A stretch of 64,000 nt of DNA from contig JAOAKH010000008.1 of the NCBI GenBank assembly GCA_026413755.1, positions 1-64,000 on the forward strand, written 5' to 3'. The DNA is from Acidilobaceae archaeon. GTDB taxonomy: Archaea > Thermoproteota > Thermoprotei_A > Sulfolobales > Acidilobaceae. Shown here piece by piece: positions 8,703 through 17,080 of this stretch. How positions within the stretch are numbered: position 1 is the first letter of the stretch; each line of letters starts with the position of its first letter. The position numbers were made by a program, and so were the translations under genes. The notes beneath the pieces were generated by a model. That model had not been told where the DNA came from. It ran no database searches and saw only the letters and a program-made list of their open reading frames with translations.

Positions 8703-9845
8703 TTGGAGGGCGAAGAGGAGGTAGAAAGAAAGCTAGCGATATTGAAAGAGAAGGTGAGGACGCTTACCCAGCGCATTACGAGCCTTGAGAGCGAGCTAGA
8801 ATACTACAGGAACGAGGTAATGAAGCTGCTCTCCCCTCCTCTCATAGAGGCCGTGGTGCTAGAGAAAATAGACGATGAGAGGTACCTCGTTAAGAGCAGT
8901 TCCGGGCCAAACTTCATCGTTAACGTGGCGGAGGGTGTGGACAAAAGGGCCATTAGGGCTGGCTCTACTGTCGCGCTGAACGGCAGAGGTTCCACCATAG
9001 TCAGCGTGCTGCCTAACCACTACGATCCCCTAGTCAGGGGCATGATAGTGGAGGAGAGGCCCAAGGTCGGCTTCCGGGACGTGGGAGGCCTTGCAGATCA
9101 GATAAGGGAACTGTACGAGGCCGTTGTCCTCCCTATAAAGAAACCCGAGCTGTTCTCCTCCCTGGGCATAGAGCCCCCTAAAGGGGTCCTCCTTCACGGC
9201 CTACCGGGGACGGGGAAGACTCTGTTGGCCAGGGCGGTCGCGGGGGAAATAGAGGCCACGTTCATAAGGCTCTCTGGGAGCGAGCTGGTCAACAAGTTCA
9301 TAGGAGAGGGAGCGAGGCTCGTAAGGGAGGTCTTCAGGCTAGCCAGGGAAAGAGTGCCCGCCATAGTCTTCATAGACGAGATAGACGCCATAGGGGCCAG
9401 GAGGACGGAGTTGGGGACGAGCGGGGAGAGGGAGGTGAACAGGACATTGCTCCAACTCCTCGTAGAGCTCGACGGATTTGAGCCCCTCTCGAAGGTGAAG
9501 GTGATAGCTGCGACAAATAGGATAGATATACTGGACCCCGCGCTAATGAGGCCGGGAAGGTTCGACAGGGTCATAGAGCTGCCGCTGCCCGACATGAAGG
9601 GAAGGCTAGAAATACTGAAAATCCACACTAGGAAGATGAGCCTGGGAGAGAGCGTGGACCTCGAGGAGATAGCGAGGCTCACGGAGGGCTTCAGTGGAGC
9701 AGACTTGAAGGCACTAGTAACGGAGGCAGCATACTTCACTATTAGGAGGAACTCTAGGGTCCCGGAAATGGAGGACTTCCTGAAGGCCCTCCAGAAGCTC
9801 AGGAAGGGGGCGAGGCCTCAGGCGGGGAACAGCATGAGCATCTAG
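8703..9845 (+). CDS. pan: Proteasome-activating nucleotidase PAN (AAA+ ATPase)
   Basis: Hexameric AAA+ unfoldase that feeds proteins to the 20S proteasome. An N-terminal coiled coil (about 5-42) is followed by an OB domain (about 45-105), then the AAA module: Walker A at 166-173 reads GLPGTGKT rather than the usual GPPGTGKT, the pore loop KFIGEG is at 198-203, Walker B FIDEID at 223-228, and RPGRFD follows. The C terminus ends NSMSI, so the HbYX motif (hydrophobic-Tyr-any) that opens the 20S gate in characterised PANs is absent. TTG 8703 is the start. Its stop shares CTAG with the convergent small gene. Confidence 0.92.
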   Translation: MEGEEEVERKLAILKEKVRTLTQRITSLESELEYYRNEVMKLLSPPLIEAVVLEKIDDERYLVKSSSGPNFIVNVAEGVDKRAIRAGSTVALNGRGSTIVSVLPNHYDPLVRGMIVEERPKVGFRDVGGLADQIRELYEAVVLPIKKPELFSSLGIEPPKGVLLHGLPGTGKTLLARAVAGEIEATFIRLSGSELVNKFIGEGARLVREVFRLARERVPAIVFIDEIDAIGARRTELGTSGEREVNRTLLQLLVELDGFEPLSKVKVIAATNRIDILDPALMRPGRFDRVIELPLPDMKGRLEILKIHTRKMSLGESVDLEEIARLTEGFSGADLKALVTEAAYFTIRRNSRVPEMEDFLKALQKLRKGARPQAGNSMSI

Positions 9846-10057
9846 CGACTTTTCAGAGCAGATCTCCTTAGGGGGCAGGTGCTCCAGTACCTTTCGCACT
9901 TATACACGGAGCCCTTCGTTATGGGCCTCTCCCAAGCGCTGCACCAAGCTATGTAGTAGCCCTCCCTCTCATAAACCTTCATGAACTCGCAAGGCGAGTT
10001 GGGGCGGGAGGGGAGAGCGTATATCGCAGGGAACATGATCTTGTGGGGGGAGCTCAA
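9842..10057 (-). CDS. Small four-cysteine protein, 71 aa
   Basis: Not recognised. The product has four Cys, widely spaced, and many aromatic residues, which could bind a metal. TTG 10057 overlaps the carbamate kinase stop as TTGA, the coupling mode seen at other junctions here; an in-frame ATG at 10036 would give a 64-residue form. It ends on the same CTAG as PAN. The tight fit between two real genes and the coupled start argue that it is coding. Confidence 0.6.
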   Translation of the reverse strand: MSSPHKIMFPAIYALPSRPNSPCEFMKVYEREGYYIAWCSAWERPITKGSVYKCERYWSTCPLRRSALKSR

Positions 10058-10980
10058 GGTTCTCTCCCTACTACAGTGCCTGCTTCACCTCTAATAACCC
10101 GAGAGGCTTCCTCGAGGCAGCCTATGACGCACTCCTTGCCCGTGGCCTCCACGAAGCGAAGGCACGCGAGCACCTTAGGGCCCATGGAGCCGGGCGGGAA
10201 GTGCCCTTCCTCGTAGAGCTTCCTGAGCTCTGCCGCGGACACCCTCCTAAGCCAGAGCTCGTTGCTCTTCTTGAAGTTGATCGCAACCCCTGGCACGTCT
10301 GTGAGAATGGTCAGCCTATCTGCCCCCAGCTCCACGGCCAGCAGGCTGGAAGCCAGGTCCTTGTCCACCACCGCCTCTACGGGCTTCAGCTCCCCGTTCT
10401 CCTGCACTACAGGGATCCCCCCGCCGCCAGCTGCTATTGGTACAATGCCGTTCTGGACGAGGGTCCTTATTACGTCCACTTCTAACACCTTCACGGGAGT
10501 AGGGCTGGGGACCACGCGCCTGTACCCACCCCTGGCGTCTTCCTTCATGTTCCACCCCATCTTCTTCGCGATCATCTCTGCCTCCTCCCTCGAGTACAGC
10601 CTTCCTATGGGCTTAACGGGCCTCCAGTCCTCCTTAGATACCATAACTCGAGTGGGCACCACGGCCGCCTTTCTCCTTATACCCCTCTTCGCCAGTTCCC
10701 TCTCCAGGGCGTGGGCTATCATGAAACCTATCCAGCCTTGCGTCATAGCCACAGCTAGATCTAGCGTGGGCTTTGGTTCACTCAGCGGCAGGCTCTCAAA
10801 GGACTCGAGCAGGAAGCCCACCTGAGGGCCATTTCCATGGGTGAGCACGACGTCGTAGCCCTCGGCTATCACGTCTGCTATAGAGGCCATGGCGCTGCTC
10901 ACTGCTTCCCACTGACCCTCTACTCCCCTCTTCCCTGCTGGCTGCAGGGCGTTCCCGCCGAGGGCTATGACGACCAGCAA
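10054..10980 (-). CDS. arcC: Carbamate kinase
   Basis: Amino-acid-kinase-fold enzyme interconverting carbamoyl phosphate plus ADP with carbamate plus ATP. The N-terminal GGNALQPAG is at 8-16, and family motifs (HGNGPQVG, then AAGGGGIPV and DKDLASSLLA) follow in order. 308 aa is standard. TTG 10980 lies 3 bp after the stop of the cDPG-synthetase-like gene, so they form a unit. In archaea such enzymes can run toward carbamoyl phosphate synthesis, which would feed the OTC at 1374; arginine deiminase is not seen in the window. Confidence 0.94.
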   Translation of the reverse strand: MLVVIALGGNALQPAGKRGVEGQWEAVSSAMASIADVIAEGYDVVLTHGNGPQVGFLLESFESLPLSEPKPTLDLAVAMTQGWIGFMIAHALERELAKRGIRRKAAVVPTRVMVSKEDWRPVKPIGRLYSREEAEMIAKKMGWNMKEDARGGYRRVVPSPTPVKVLEVDVIRTLVQNGIVPIAAGGGGIPVVQENGELKPVEAVVDKDLASSLLAVELGADRLTILTDVPGVAINFKKSNELWLRRVSAAELRKLYEEGHFPPGSMGPKVLACLRFVEATGKECVIGCLEEASRVIRGEAGTVVGREP

Positions 10981-10983
10981 GGC

Positions 10984-12309
10984 CTACACCCCGCCCCTCT
11001 CTAAGAACTCCTCCACGGCCTCCTCCAGCGTGGGGCCCTCTACTATGTCCACCTCGTATAAGACCCTCACTATAGGCTTGTCCAACTTTACTAGCCTCGA
11101 AAGGTCTATGGGGGTGCCGGAGACTATGACGTCTGCAGGGACCCTTCTCAGCGTCTCCTCTAAGTCCCTCACCTGCTCTCTCGTGTAGCCGGTGCTTGGG
11201 ATCACCTTGCTCATGTGCGGGTACTCCTTGTACATGTCTGCAATGACTCCTACTGCATATTGCCGCGGATCTACGATCTCGGCAGCGCCGTACTTTAGGG
11301 CCGCCACGTATCCAGCTCCGTAGGGTGCCTCGCCGTGAGTCACCGTTGGGGAGTCCTCCACCACGGCTACCCTCTTCCCCCTGATCAGCTCCGGCTCCTC
11401 TACCATGACGCTGCTAACGGCGAGCGAGATCTTCGCCTTTGGATTAACAGACCTCACGTTCCTCTTTATTCTCTCCACATCCTCCCTCCTAGCGTGGTCT
11501 ACCTTGTTTATTATGACGAGGTCCGCTAGCCTCACGTTAACTTCCCCTGGGAAGCTCCCTACTTCCTGCCCGGGCCTCAGCGCGTCCGCTACTGTTATGT
11601 AGTAATCGGGCTTCACGAAGGGCCAGTCGTTGTTCCCTCCGTCCCAGAGGATCACATCTGCGTCCTTCTCCGCTAGCCTGAGCACTTCCTCGTAATCTAT
11701 GCCGGAACATACCTTGTAGCCCCTGGAAATGTAATGCTCGTACTCCTCCCTCTCCTCTATAGTGACGCCCCTCTTGTCGAGCTCCTCCACGCTCTCAAAA
11801 CACTCAGCGCTCTCTTCAAAGCCCCTGTAAGCCATGGGGTGTCTCACGGGAACTACTCTGTAGCCCCTGGAGGAGAGTATCTTAGCTATCTTTCTGGAAA
11901 CGCTGCTCTTCCCGGCGCCCGTCCTTACGGCTGTGACGGCTATCACCGGCTTCCTTGCCTTGAGCATCGTCTCGGAGGGGCCGAGGATCATGAACGAGGC
12001 GCCGGCAGAGAGAACTCTGCTCAGTATCCTTCCTACTTGGCTATACGGGAGGTCGCTGTAGGAGAGGACGGCTATGTCTACTTTCATCTCCCTTATGAGC
12101 TCCTCTAGCGAGTTCTCTGGCAATATGGGTATCCCCTCTGGATATAGCTTGCCTGCTAGGTGAGGCGGGTAAACCCTCCTCCCCATCCCAGGGATCTGTG
12201 AAGCAGTGAAGGTCACCACCTCGTACTCATCGTTGTTCCTGAAAAACACGTTGAAGTTGTGGAAGTCCCTGCCTCCGGCCCCCAGGATAACCACTCTCTT
12301 CCTTCTCAC
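10984..12309 (-). CDS. Cyclic 2,3-diphosphoglycerate synthetase-like P-loop protein
   Basis: Family named for the methanogen enzyme that cyclises 2,3-diphosphoglycerate at the expense of ATP. An N-terminal Rossmann-like domain (VILGAGGRDFHNFN at 7-20) is followed by a P-loop NTPase domain with VRTGAGKSS at 128-136 and INKVD downstream, which looks GTPase-like. 441 aa agrees with the family. GTG 12309 starts it. Being fused in one unit with carbamate kinase hints at a role around carbamoyl phosphate or another acyl phosphate rather than cDPG as thermoprotectant (inference). Confidence 0.8.
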   Translation of the reverse strand: MRRKRVVILGAGGRDFHNFNVFFRNNDEYEVVTFTASQIPGMGRRVYPPHLAGKLYPEGIPILPENSLEELIREMKVDIAVLSYSDLPYSQVGRILSRVLSAGASFMILGPSETMLKARKPVIAVTAVRTGAGKSSVSRKIAKILSSRGYRVVPVRHPMAYRGFEESAECFESVEELDKRGVTIEEREEYEHYISRGYKVCSGIDYEEVLRLAEKDADVILWDGGNNDWPFVKPDYYITVADALRPGQEVGSFPGEVNVRLADLVIINKVDHARREDVERIKRNVRSVNPKAKISLAVSSVMVEEPELIRGKRVAVVEDSPTVTHGEAPYGAGYVAALKYGAAEIVDPRQYAVGVIADMYKEYPHMSKVIPSTGYTREQVRDLEETLRRVPADVIVSGTPIDLSRLVKLDKPIVRVLYEVDIVEGPTLEEAVEEFLERGGV

Positions 12310-12344
12310 TGTTATTTTTCACCCGTTTACTATTGGGGACAGAA

Positions 12345-12376
12345 CATTTATATGTATTCATTATTACATTTATAAC
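12345..12376. promoter_or_regulatory. Back-to-back TATA boxes, cDPGS-like / aglB
   Basis: The 114 bp divergent gap is AT-rich. The element at 12345-12354 read on the minus strand (CATATAAATGT) sits about 25 bp before the expected cDPGS-like start site, and ACATTTATAAC at 12366-12376 serves aglB. The two are near-direct repeats of ACATTTATA. Confidence 0.55.
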
Positions 12377-12423
12377 GCGCAGCAGTCCCTGCTAAGGTTA
12401 TAAGGTTAAGGAGGAGCTCTGCC

Positions 12424-14754
12424 TTGGGGAATGGGTTGGCAAGGAAGCCCAGTCTGCTCGCAGAGTTCGTGATAATGATAGACAGGTATTCTACTCCCCT
12501 GACGATCCTCATACTCCTCCTTATAATCTCAGTAGGCGGCTACCTGAGGATGCTGCCTGCCATAAAGTATGGCCTCGAGCTTGACGAAGCAGACCCCTGG
12601 ATCATGTATTGGATAGCGGAGCAGCTATACCAGCACGGCCTCTTTAACTTCGAGTCCATATCCGACTCGAAGCTTTTCTGGTACCCTTATGGCAAGAACT
12701 TCCTCACGCGTGAGTACATAGGGACTAGCTGGGTAGCTGCTGCCACGTACCCCTTGGTGAAACCCTTCGGCCTGTCCCTCAGGGAGTGGATAGCCCTCTC
12801 CCCCGTCATTGCAGGCCTCCTCACGTCCCTCGTGGGCTTCCTCATAGCATACGTCATAACGCGCTCTAAGCTGGGGGCCCTCACCACGGCGGCTCTCTTC
12901 TCCCTGTTGCCTGGAGCCATAGGGAGGAGCACCGTAGGCTTCGTGGAGAAGATGGTAATTGCCTCGGTGCTCATAGCTCTCCTCTACCTCTTCTTAGCTC
13001 TCTCGCTGAGGAGCGAAGGCAGAGCCAGGCTCCTATATGCTGCCCTTGCAGGCCTCGCTGCAGGCCTCACGCCCTTCTTCTGGGGAGGCTACCACTTCGT
13101 TACCATATCGTTGGCCCTCATATTCCTCCTGGACCTAGCGGTGAGGGGCACAGCGGATCTAGAGAGGCTCAAGGTATATGGGATAGTCACCTCCCTCTTC
13201 GTGCTGGTGGCCCTGGCTTCGCCGGTGCTAGGGTATAGGTACTTCGTGACCAGCCTCGGCATGGGGCTCACAGCCTCCTTCCTAGCATACACGGCGGCAG
13301 TCCTCTGGGAAAGGCTTGGGCTCTCTGAGAGGCTGTTCCCTCTTAGCAGGCCCTTCTTCCTCTGGGTCTTACTAGCAGCATTCGTCTCAGCTCTAGCGCT
13401 GATCCTAACCGAGACCATAGGAGTGCCCGGGAGGATCTTACTAGCCCTTGGCATAAGGGAGTTCAGCCCTCTCGCCGAGAGCGTAGCAGAGCACACGGGC
13501 GTGAGCTGGGGAGAGCTGTTCAGGGAGCTCGGCATTCCCTTCATGATCGTGGCACTCGGCACCATATACTACATGTACCGCATATACTCTGGCAGGAGAG
13601 ACGTTACAGATCACATTGTCCTGAGCCTCTTTCTCATGTCGTTCCTCATGATGTACGCGGCTAAAAACATGGCGTACTTCCTCCAGATGGCCTCCTTCTA
13701 TGTCTCCATAGCTGCAGGAATAGCTGTCGGGGCGTGGATGGCTGGGGAGAGAGTGGTCACGGAGGTGAAGAGGAAGGTTATGTCCGTGGACGAAGTGAGG
13801 TTTGCGGTGGCACTGTTGATAGTACTCTTCGTGGTCGGGGGCTCCACATATTACGCTAGGAACAGCTATGAAGTCAACTCCTATAGGGCTCCCCAGATCC
13901 TTACCGCAGGGCTCTCTGCTTATTCCATGGGCGGAGAGATCGTCGTGCCAGTAAACGACGCCTGGCAGAGGGCCCTAGATTACCTCAGGACTAACACTAG
14001 CGAGGACTCCCTCGTGGTAAGTTGGTGGGACTATGGCTACTGGATATCGGTGGGAGCTGGGAGGGCTACCGTGGCAGACGGCTCGACGCAAAACGAGACC
14101 CAGATCAGGATCCTTGCCAGGATCCTCACCGGGAACGAGGACGAGGCGTCGGCCCTCTTGCCGCTCTTCCGCGCCAAGCCTAACAAAACGTATCTGGTCT
14201 TTTACGAGGCCTTCATATTCATTCGGCCTGAGAACTCCACGATGGTGTACGGCCTCCCGATCCCCAGTAGCCAGAAGCAGGGCAACTCGTACGTTGTCAT
14301 GTACGGCATGGCGGACTTCCCGAAGTCCTTCCAAATGCTCAGGATAGGCTACAGGATAGACTCCTTCGCAGAGAGCGTCTTAGGCACAAAGTACTCCTCC
14401 CAGACCATCTCGGGCCAGATTAGGTCCTATCACTTCCCAGCGCTGGTGGGCAGCCCTGATGCGAACGTGAGGCTAACCCTTAACAGCCTCCTCTACAGGC
14501 TCAGCATGGAGGGACTGACGCACATACCTAGCAAGGGCCTGGTGAGGAGTTGTTCCGTTTTTAACAACGTGAGCTTCGTAATGCCCTCTGCATACGATCC
14601 CGCAACAGGCCAGCTGTTGCCAGCAATACCTCTAGGCCTAACGAAGAGGTTCTCGCCAGAAGCGATAATAGTCTCTTGTCATAAGAAGGACGAGGCCTTC
14701 GGTTCCATCCAGGCGCAGGCGGTGGTGGTCTTCATATACAGGTGGCTGGGCTAG
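12424..14754 (+). CDS. aglB: Oligosaccharyltransferase AglB (STT3 family)
   Basis: Membrane enzyme moving a lipid-linked glycan onto Asn in N-X-S/T sites on the outer face of the membrane. The first half is multi-spanning (about 12 segments) with the acidic LDEADP motif at 53-58 in the first external loop. The C-terminal soluble domain has WWDYG at 534-538, which binds the Ser/Thr of the acceptor sequon. 776 aa is within the archaeal range. TTG 12424 follows GGAGG by about 9 bp. Glycan precursors could come from the UDP-sugar genes at the window end and the GT-C protein at 45068. Confidence 0.93.
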   Translation: MGNGLARKPSLLAEFVIMIDRYSTPLTILILLLIISVGGYLRMLPAIKYGLELDEADPWIMYWIAEQLYQHGLFNFESISDSKLFWYPYGKNFLTREYIGTSWVAAATYPLVKPFGLSLREWIALSPVIAGLLTSLVGFLIAYVITRSKLGALTTAALFSLLPGAIGRSTVGFVEKMVIASVLIALLYLFLALSLRSEGRARLLYAALAGLAAGLTPFFWGGYHFVTISLALIFLLDLAVRGTADLERLKVYGIVTSLFVLVALASPVLGYRYFVTSLGMGLTASFLAYTAAVLWERLGLSERLFPLSRPFFLWVLLAAFVSALALILTETIGVPGRILLALGIREFSPLAESVAEHTGVSWGELFRELGIPFMIVALGTIYYMYRIYSGRRDVTDHIVLSLFLMSFLMMYAAKNMAYFLQMASFYVSIAAGIAVGAWMAGERVVTEVKRKVMSVDEVRFAVALLIVLFVVGGSTYYARNSYEVNSYRAPQILTAGLSAYSMGGEIVVPVNDAWQRALDYLRTNTSEDSLVVSWWDYGYWISVGAGRATVADGSTQNETQIRILARILTGNEDEASALLPLFRAKPNKTYLVFYEAFIFIRPENSTMVYGLPIPSSQKQGNSYVVMYGMADFPKSFQMLRIGYRIDSFAESVLGTKYSSQTISGQIRSYHFPALVGSPDANVRLTLNSLLYRLSMEGLTHIPSKGLVRSCSVFNNVSFVMPSAYDPATGQLLPAIPLGLTKRFSPEAIIVSCHKKDEAFGSIQAQAVVVFIYRWLG

Positions 14755-14798
14755 GCCCGCTATAACCCTCCCAGTCTGCAAGTACGGAGGGGGCCTTC

Positions 14799-15218
14799 TT
14801 GGGCAAGGAGACGAGGGCAGCAGTGCTGAAAGCCCTTGCAGAGATAAGGAGAGCTCAGGTAAAGGTGAGGCTCCTTGGAGAGAGGATGAGGGGGTTGGAC
14901 GAGGAGTCCGCCCTCAGGCTGCTTGCCCTTTGGGAGCTCTTGGAGAGGCTGGCCTTGAGGCTGGAGACAATATCAGTTCTCGGGGTCGCCTCCCCTGACC
15001 TCATGAGGGGCCCTCTAGCGCTCATGATCGCCATGGAGGCCCTCAAGGCCTACGCTCCGCCTGACGTAAGGTATATGCTCTCGACGATAGAGAGGAGCGT
15101 GGAGACGATATATTCTGGGCTCCCTGAGCCTCGACTCGCTGCAGAGGAGCTGAGGGAGGAGGCGGAGCAGATAGTGAGAGAGGCCCTTGAGGCCGCGCGG
15201 AAGAGGGCAAAGGCGTAG
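14799..15218 (+). CDS. Short ESCRT-III/CdvB-like helical protein
   Basis: All-helical 139-residue protein. From memory of crenarchaeal CdvB paralogues, the middle ([10 protein letters not shown], about residues 52-61) matches their conserved RLET-x-x-x-LG segment. It is followed by the expected Pro-containing helix and the I-x-x-x-V-x-x-I helix, and a tail of [16 protein letters not shown] type like their EAEKIL region. The N-terminal hairpin is only about half the usual length and there is no winged-helix-binding tail. CdvB proteins polymerise on membranes in division and vesicle budding. TTG 14799 follows GGAGGGGG. It precedes serS by 53 bp. No search was possible, so the family call is an inference. 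Confidence 0.55.
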   Translation: MGKETRAAVLKALAEIRRAQVKVRLLGERMRGLDEESALRLLALWELLERLALRLETISVLGVASPDLMRGPLALMIAMEALKAYAPPDVRYMLSTIERSVETIYSGLPEPRLAAEELREEAEQIVREALEAARKRAKA

Positions 15219-15271
15219 TCGGCATAACTAAGGTTAAAGGTATACGCCTGTCCCTCCCCCTGGGTGGTCTC

Positions 15272-16645
15272 TTGGCGGTCTGGAGCGTCTTATCCCTGCT
15301 CAGGGAGAGGCCTGAAGAGCTGAAGAAGCACGTGGCGAAAAGGCTGCTGGACCCCGCGATAGTGGACGAAGCATACAAGCTGGACCTGGAGTGGAGAAGG
15401 CTGCAGACAGAGGTAAACGAGATGAGGCATAGGCACAACGTCATAACGAAGAGCATAGCAAAGGCGGGGGAGGCGGAAAGGGCTAGGCTAATACAGGAGG
15501 CAAAGGAGGTGCTAGAGGCGCTGAAGGTCCTCGAGGCAAGGCTTGCAGAGGTAGAGGCTAAGAGGAACGAGGCCCTCTTCTCTCTTCCTAACACAGTGGA
15601 CGACGACGTGCCGGTGGGGGACGAGAGCGCCAGCTTGCCCATAGAGTTCTGGGGGAGACCGAATGTCTGGACAGGCTATCTAGAGCAGTTCAAAGAGCAG
15701 ACTGAGAGATACGGCTTCAAGGTGGACTACGAGCTCATACACTGGAAGCCCGTGGGACATGCGGATATGCTAGAAGAGGTGCTCGGCCTAGGCAACACTC
15801 TGAAGGCAGGAGAGGTGGCAGGCTCAAGGTTCTACTACCTTTTCGACGATCTCGTGTGGCTCGACTTCGCGCTTCTGCTCTTCGCTATAGATAGGCTTAC
15901 CGCCAAGGGCTATAGGCTGGTGCTGCCGCCCTATATGCTGAGGCACAGGGTAATCTCAGGCGTGGTGGACCTCCAGGCCTTCAAGGACGCGATATACAAG
16001 ATAGAGGAGGAGGACCTGTACCTAATAGCTACTGCAGAACACTCCCTCGCTGCCCTCTACTACGGGGAGGAGATATATGACGACGAGCTGCCAATAAGGC
16101 TAGTCGGCGTGAGCCCATGCTTCAGGAAGGAGGCCGGCGCCGGCAGCAAGGATTTGAAGGGGATATTCAGGGTTCACCAGTTCCACAAGGTGGAGCAGTT
16201 CGTCTACTCTAAGCCGGAGGAGAGCAGGACCTTGCACGAGGAGATCATCAACAATGCAAAGGAGCTTTTCCAGGAGTTGGGGCTGCCGTACAGGATAGTC
16301 AACATAGCCTCTGGGGACCTCGGGGCTCCTGCCGTGAAGAAGTACGACCTTGAGGTCTGGATGCCTGCGCAAGGCAAATACAGGGAGATGGTGAGCGCGA
16401 GCAACGTGACCGACTGGCAGGCGTACAGGCTGGGCATAAAGATGATAAGGAGAAAGGGAATGACGAGGGAGTACGTGCATATGCTAAACGCCACTGCAAT
16501 AGCTTCTACGCGGGTCATAACTGCCATATTGGAGAACTACCAGCAGCCGGACGGCAGCGTGATCGTGCCGAAGGTCCTCAGGAAGTACCTCGAGCCCTTT
16601 GTGGCTGCGCCAAAAGATGTCATACTGCCACGCAAAAGAGTATAA
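15272..16645 (+). CDS. serS: Seryl-tRNA synthetase
   Basis: Charges tRNA-Ser. The N-terminal long coiled-coil arm (about 30-105) that holds the tRNA variable arm is present. Class II motif 2 ([15 protein letters not shown]) and motif 3 (a conserved Arg in [13 protein letters not shown]) follow. This is the common SerRS type, not the methanogenic one. 457 aa is normal. TTG 15272 is preceded by CTGGGTGG. Confidence 0.95.
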   Translation: MAVWSVLSLLRERPEELKKHVAKRLLDPAIVDEAYKLDLEWRRLQTEVNEMRHRHNVITKSIAKAGEAERARLIQEAKEVLEALKVLEARLAEVEAKRNEALFSLPNTVDDDVPVGDESASLPIEFWGRPNVWTGYLEQFKEQTERYGFKVDYELIHWKPVGHADMLEEVLGLGNTLKAGEVAGSRFYYLFDDLVWLDFALLLFAIDRLTAKGYRLVLPPYMLRHRVISGVVDLQAFKDAIYKIEEEDLYLIATAEHSLAALYYGEEIYDDELPIRLVGVSPCFRKEAGAGSKDLKGIFRVHQFHKVEQFVYSKPEESRTLHEEIINNAKELFQELGLPYRIVNIASGDLGAPAVKKYDLEVWMPAQGKYREMVSASNVTDWQAYRLGIKMIRRKGMTREYVHMLNATAIASTRVITAILENYQQPDGSVIVPKVLRKYLEPFVAAPKDVILPRKRV

Positions 16646-16690
16646 ACTGTCAGAATATAACTTTGCATATGTAACCTATGAGGGTCCAGT

Positions 16691-17080
16691 ATGGAAGCTG
16701 TGAACGAGGACGGCGTGAAAATAGTGGGAGATCCTAAGATAGCTGAGGCCGTCATAGAGGCCTTGAGGGAAGTGTACGATCCAGAAATACCCGTTAACAT
16801 ATATGACTTAGGCCTCGTATACGAGATTCATGCAGACGTGGGGGAAAGACCCCGCGTGAAGGTTGTTATGACCCTCACTGCCATAGGATGTCCCGTCATG
16901 GGCCAGTTGGCCTTATTCGTGGAGGAGGCTATAAAGGACAAGATCCCCGACGCAGAGGTGGAGGTCGAGATAACATTCGATCCGCCTTGGACGCCTAGAA
17001 GAATAACGAAAGAGGGGAGGGAGCAGTTTATGGCCATTTATGGCTACGATATAGTAGAGAGCTGGGCAGCGAACTACTAG
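16691..17080 (+). CDS. MIP18/DUF59 family iron-sulfur assembly protein
   Basis: Small protein of the MIP18/SufT/PaaD family, linked to Fe-S cluster delivery. The signature DPEIPVNIYDLGLVY lies near residues 30-44 and the conserved T-x-x-GCP motif (LTAIGCPVMG) near 61-70. 129 aa matches stand-alone members. ATG 16691 start. The many Fe-S enzymes in the window (PorD, AOR, ferredoxin) are possible clients, but none is adjacent. Its stop overlaps that of the convergent dehydrogenase in CTAG. Confidence 0.9.
   Translation: MEAVNEDGVKIVGDPKIAEAVIEALREVYDPEIPVNIYDLGLVYEIHADVGERPRVKVVMTLTAIGCPVMGQLALFVEEAIKDKIPDAEVEVEITFDPPWTPRRITKEGREQFMAIYGYDIVESWAANY

Noticed and set aside
12393-12408. Tandem repeat TAAGGTTA x2 before aglB
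   Set aside because: Two short copies near the ribosome site with no further support.
14766-14791. CCCTCC/GGAGGG pairing over the ribosome site of the CdvB-like gene
   Set aside because: Purine-rich ribosome sites find such partners easily in this sequence and the loop is long.
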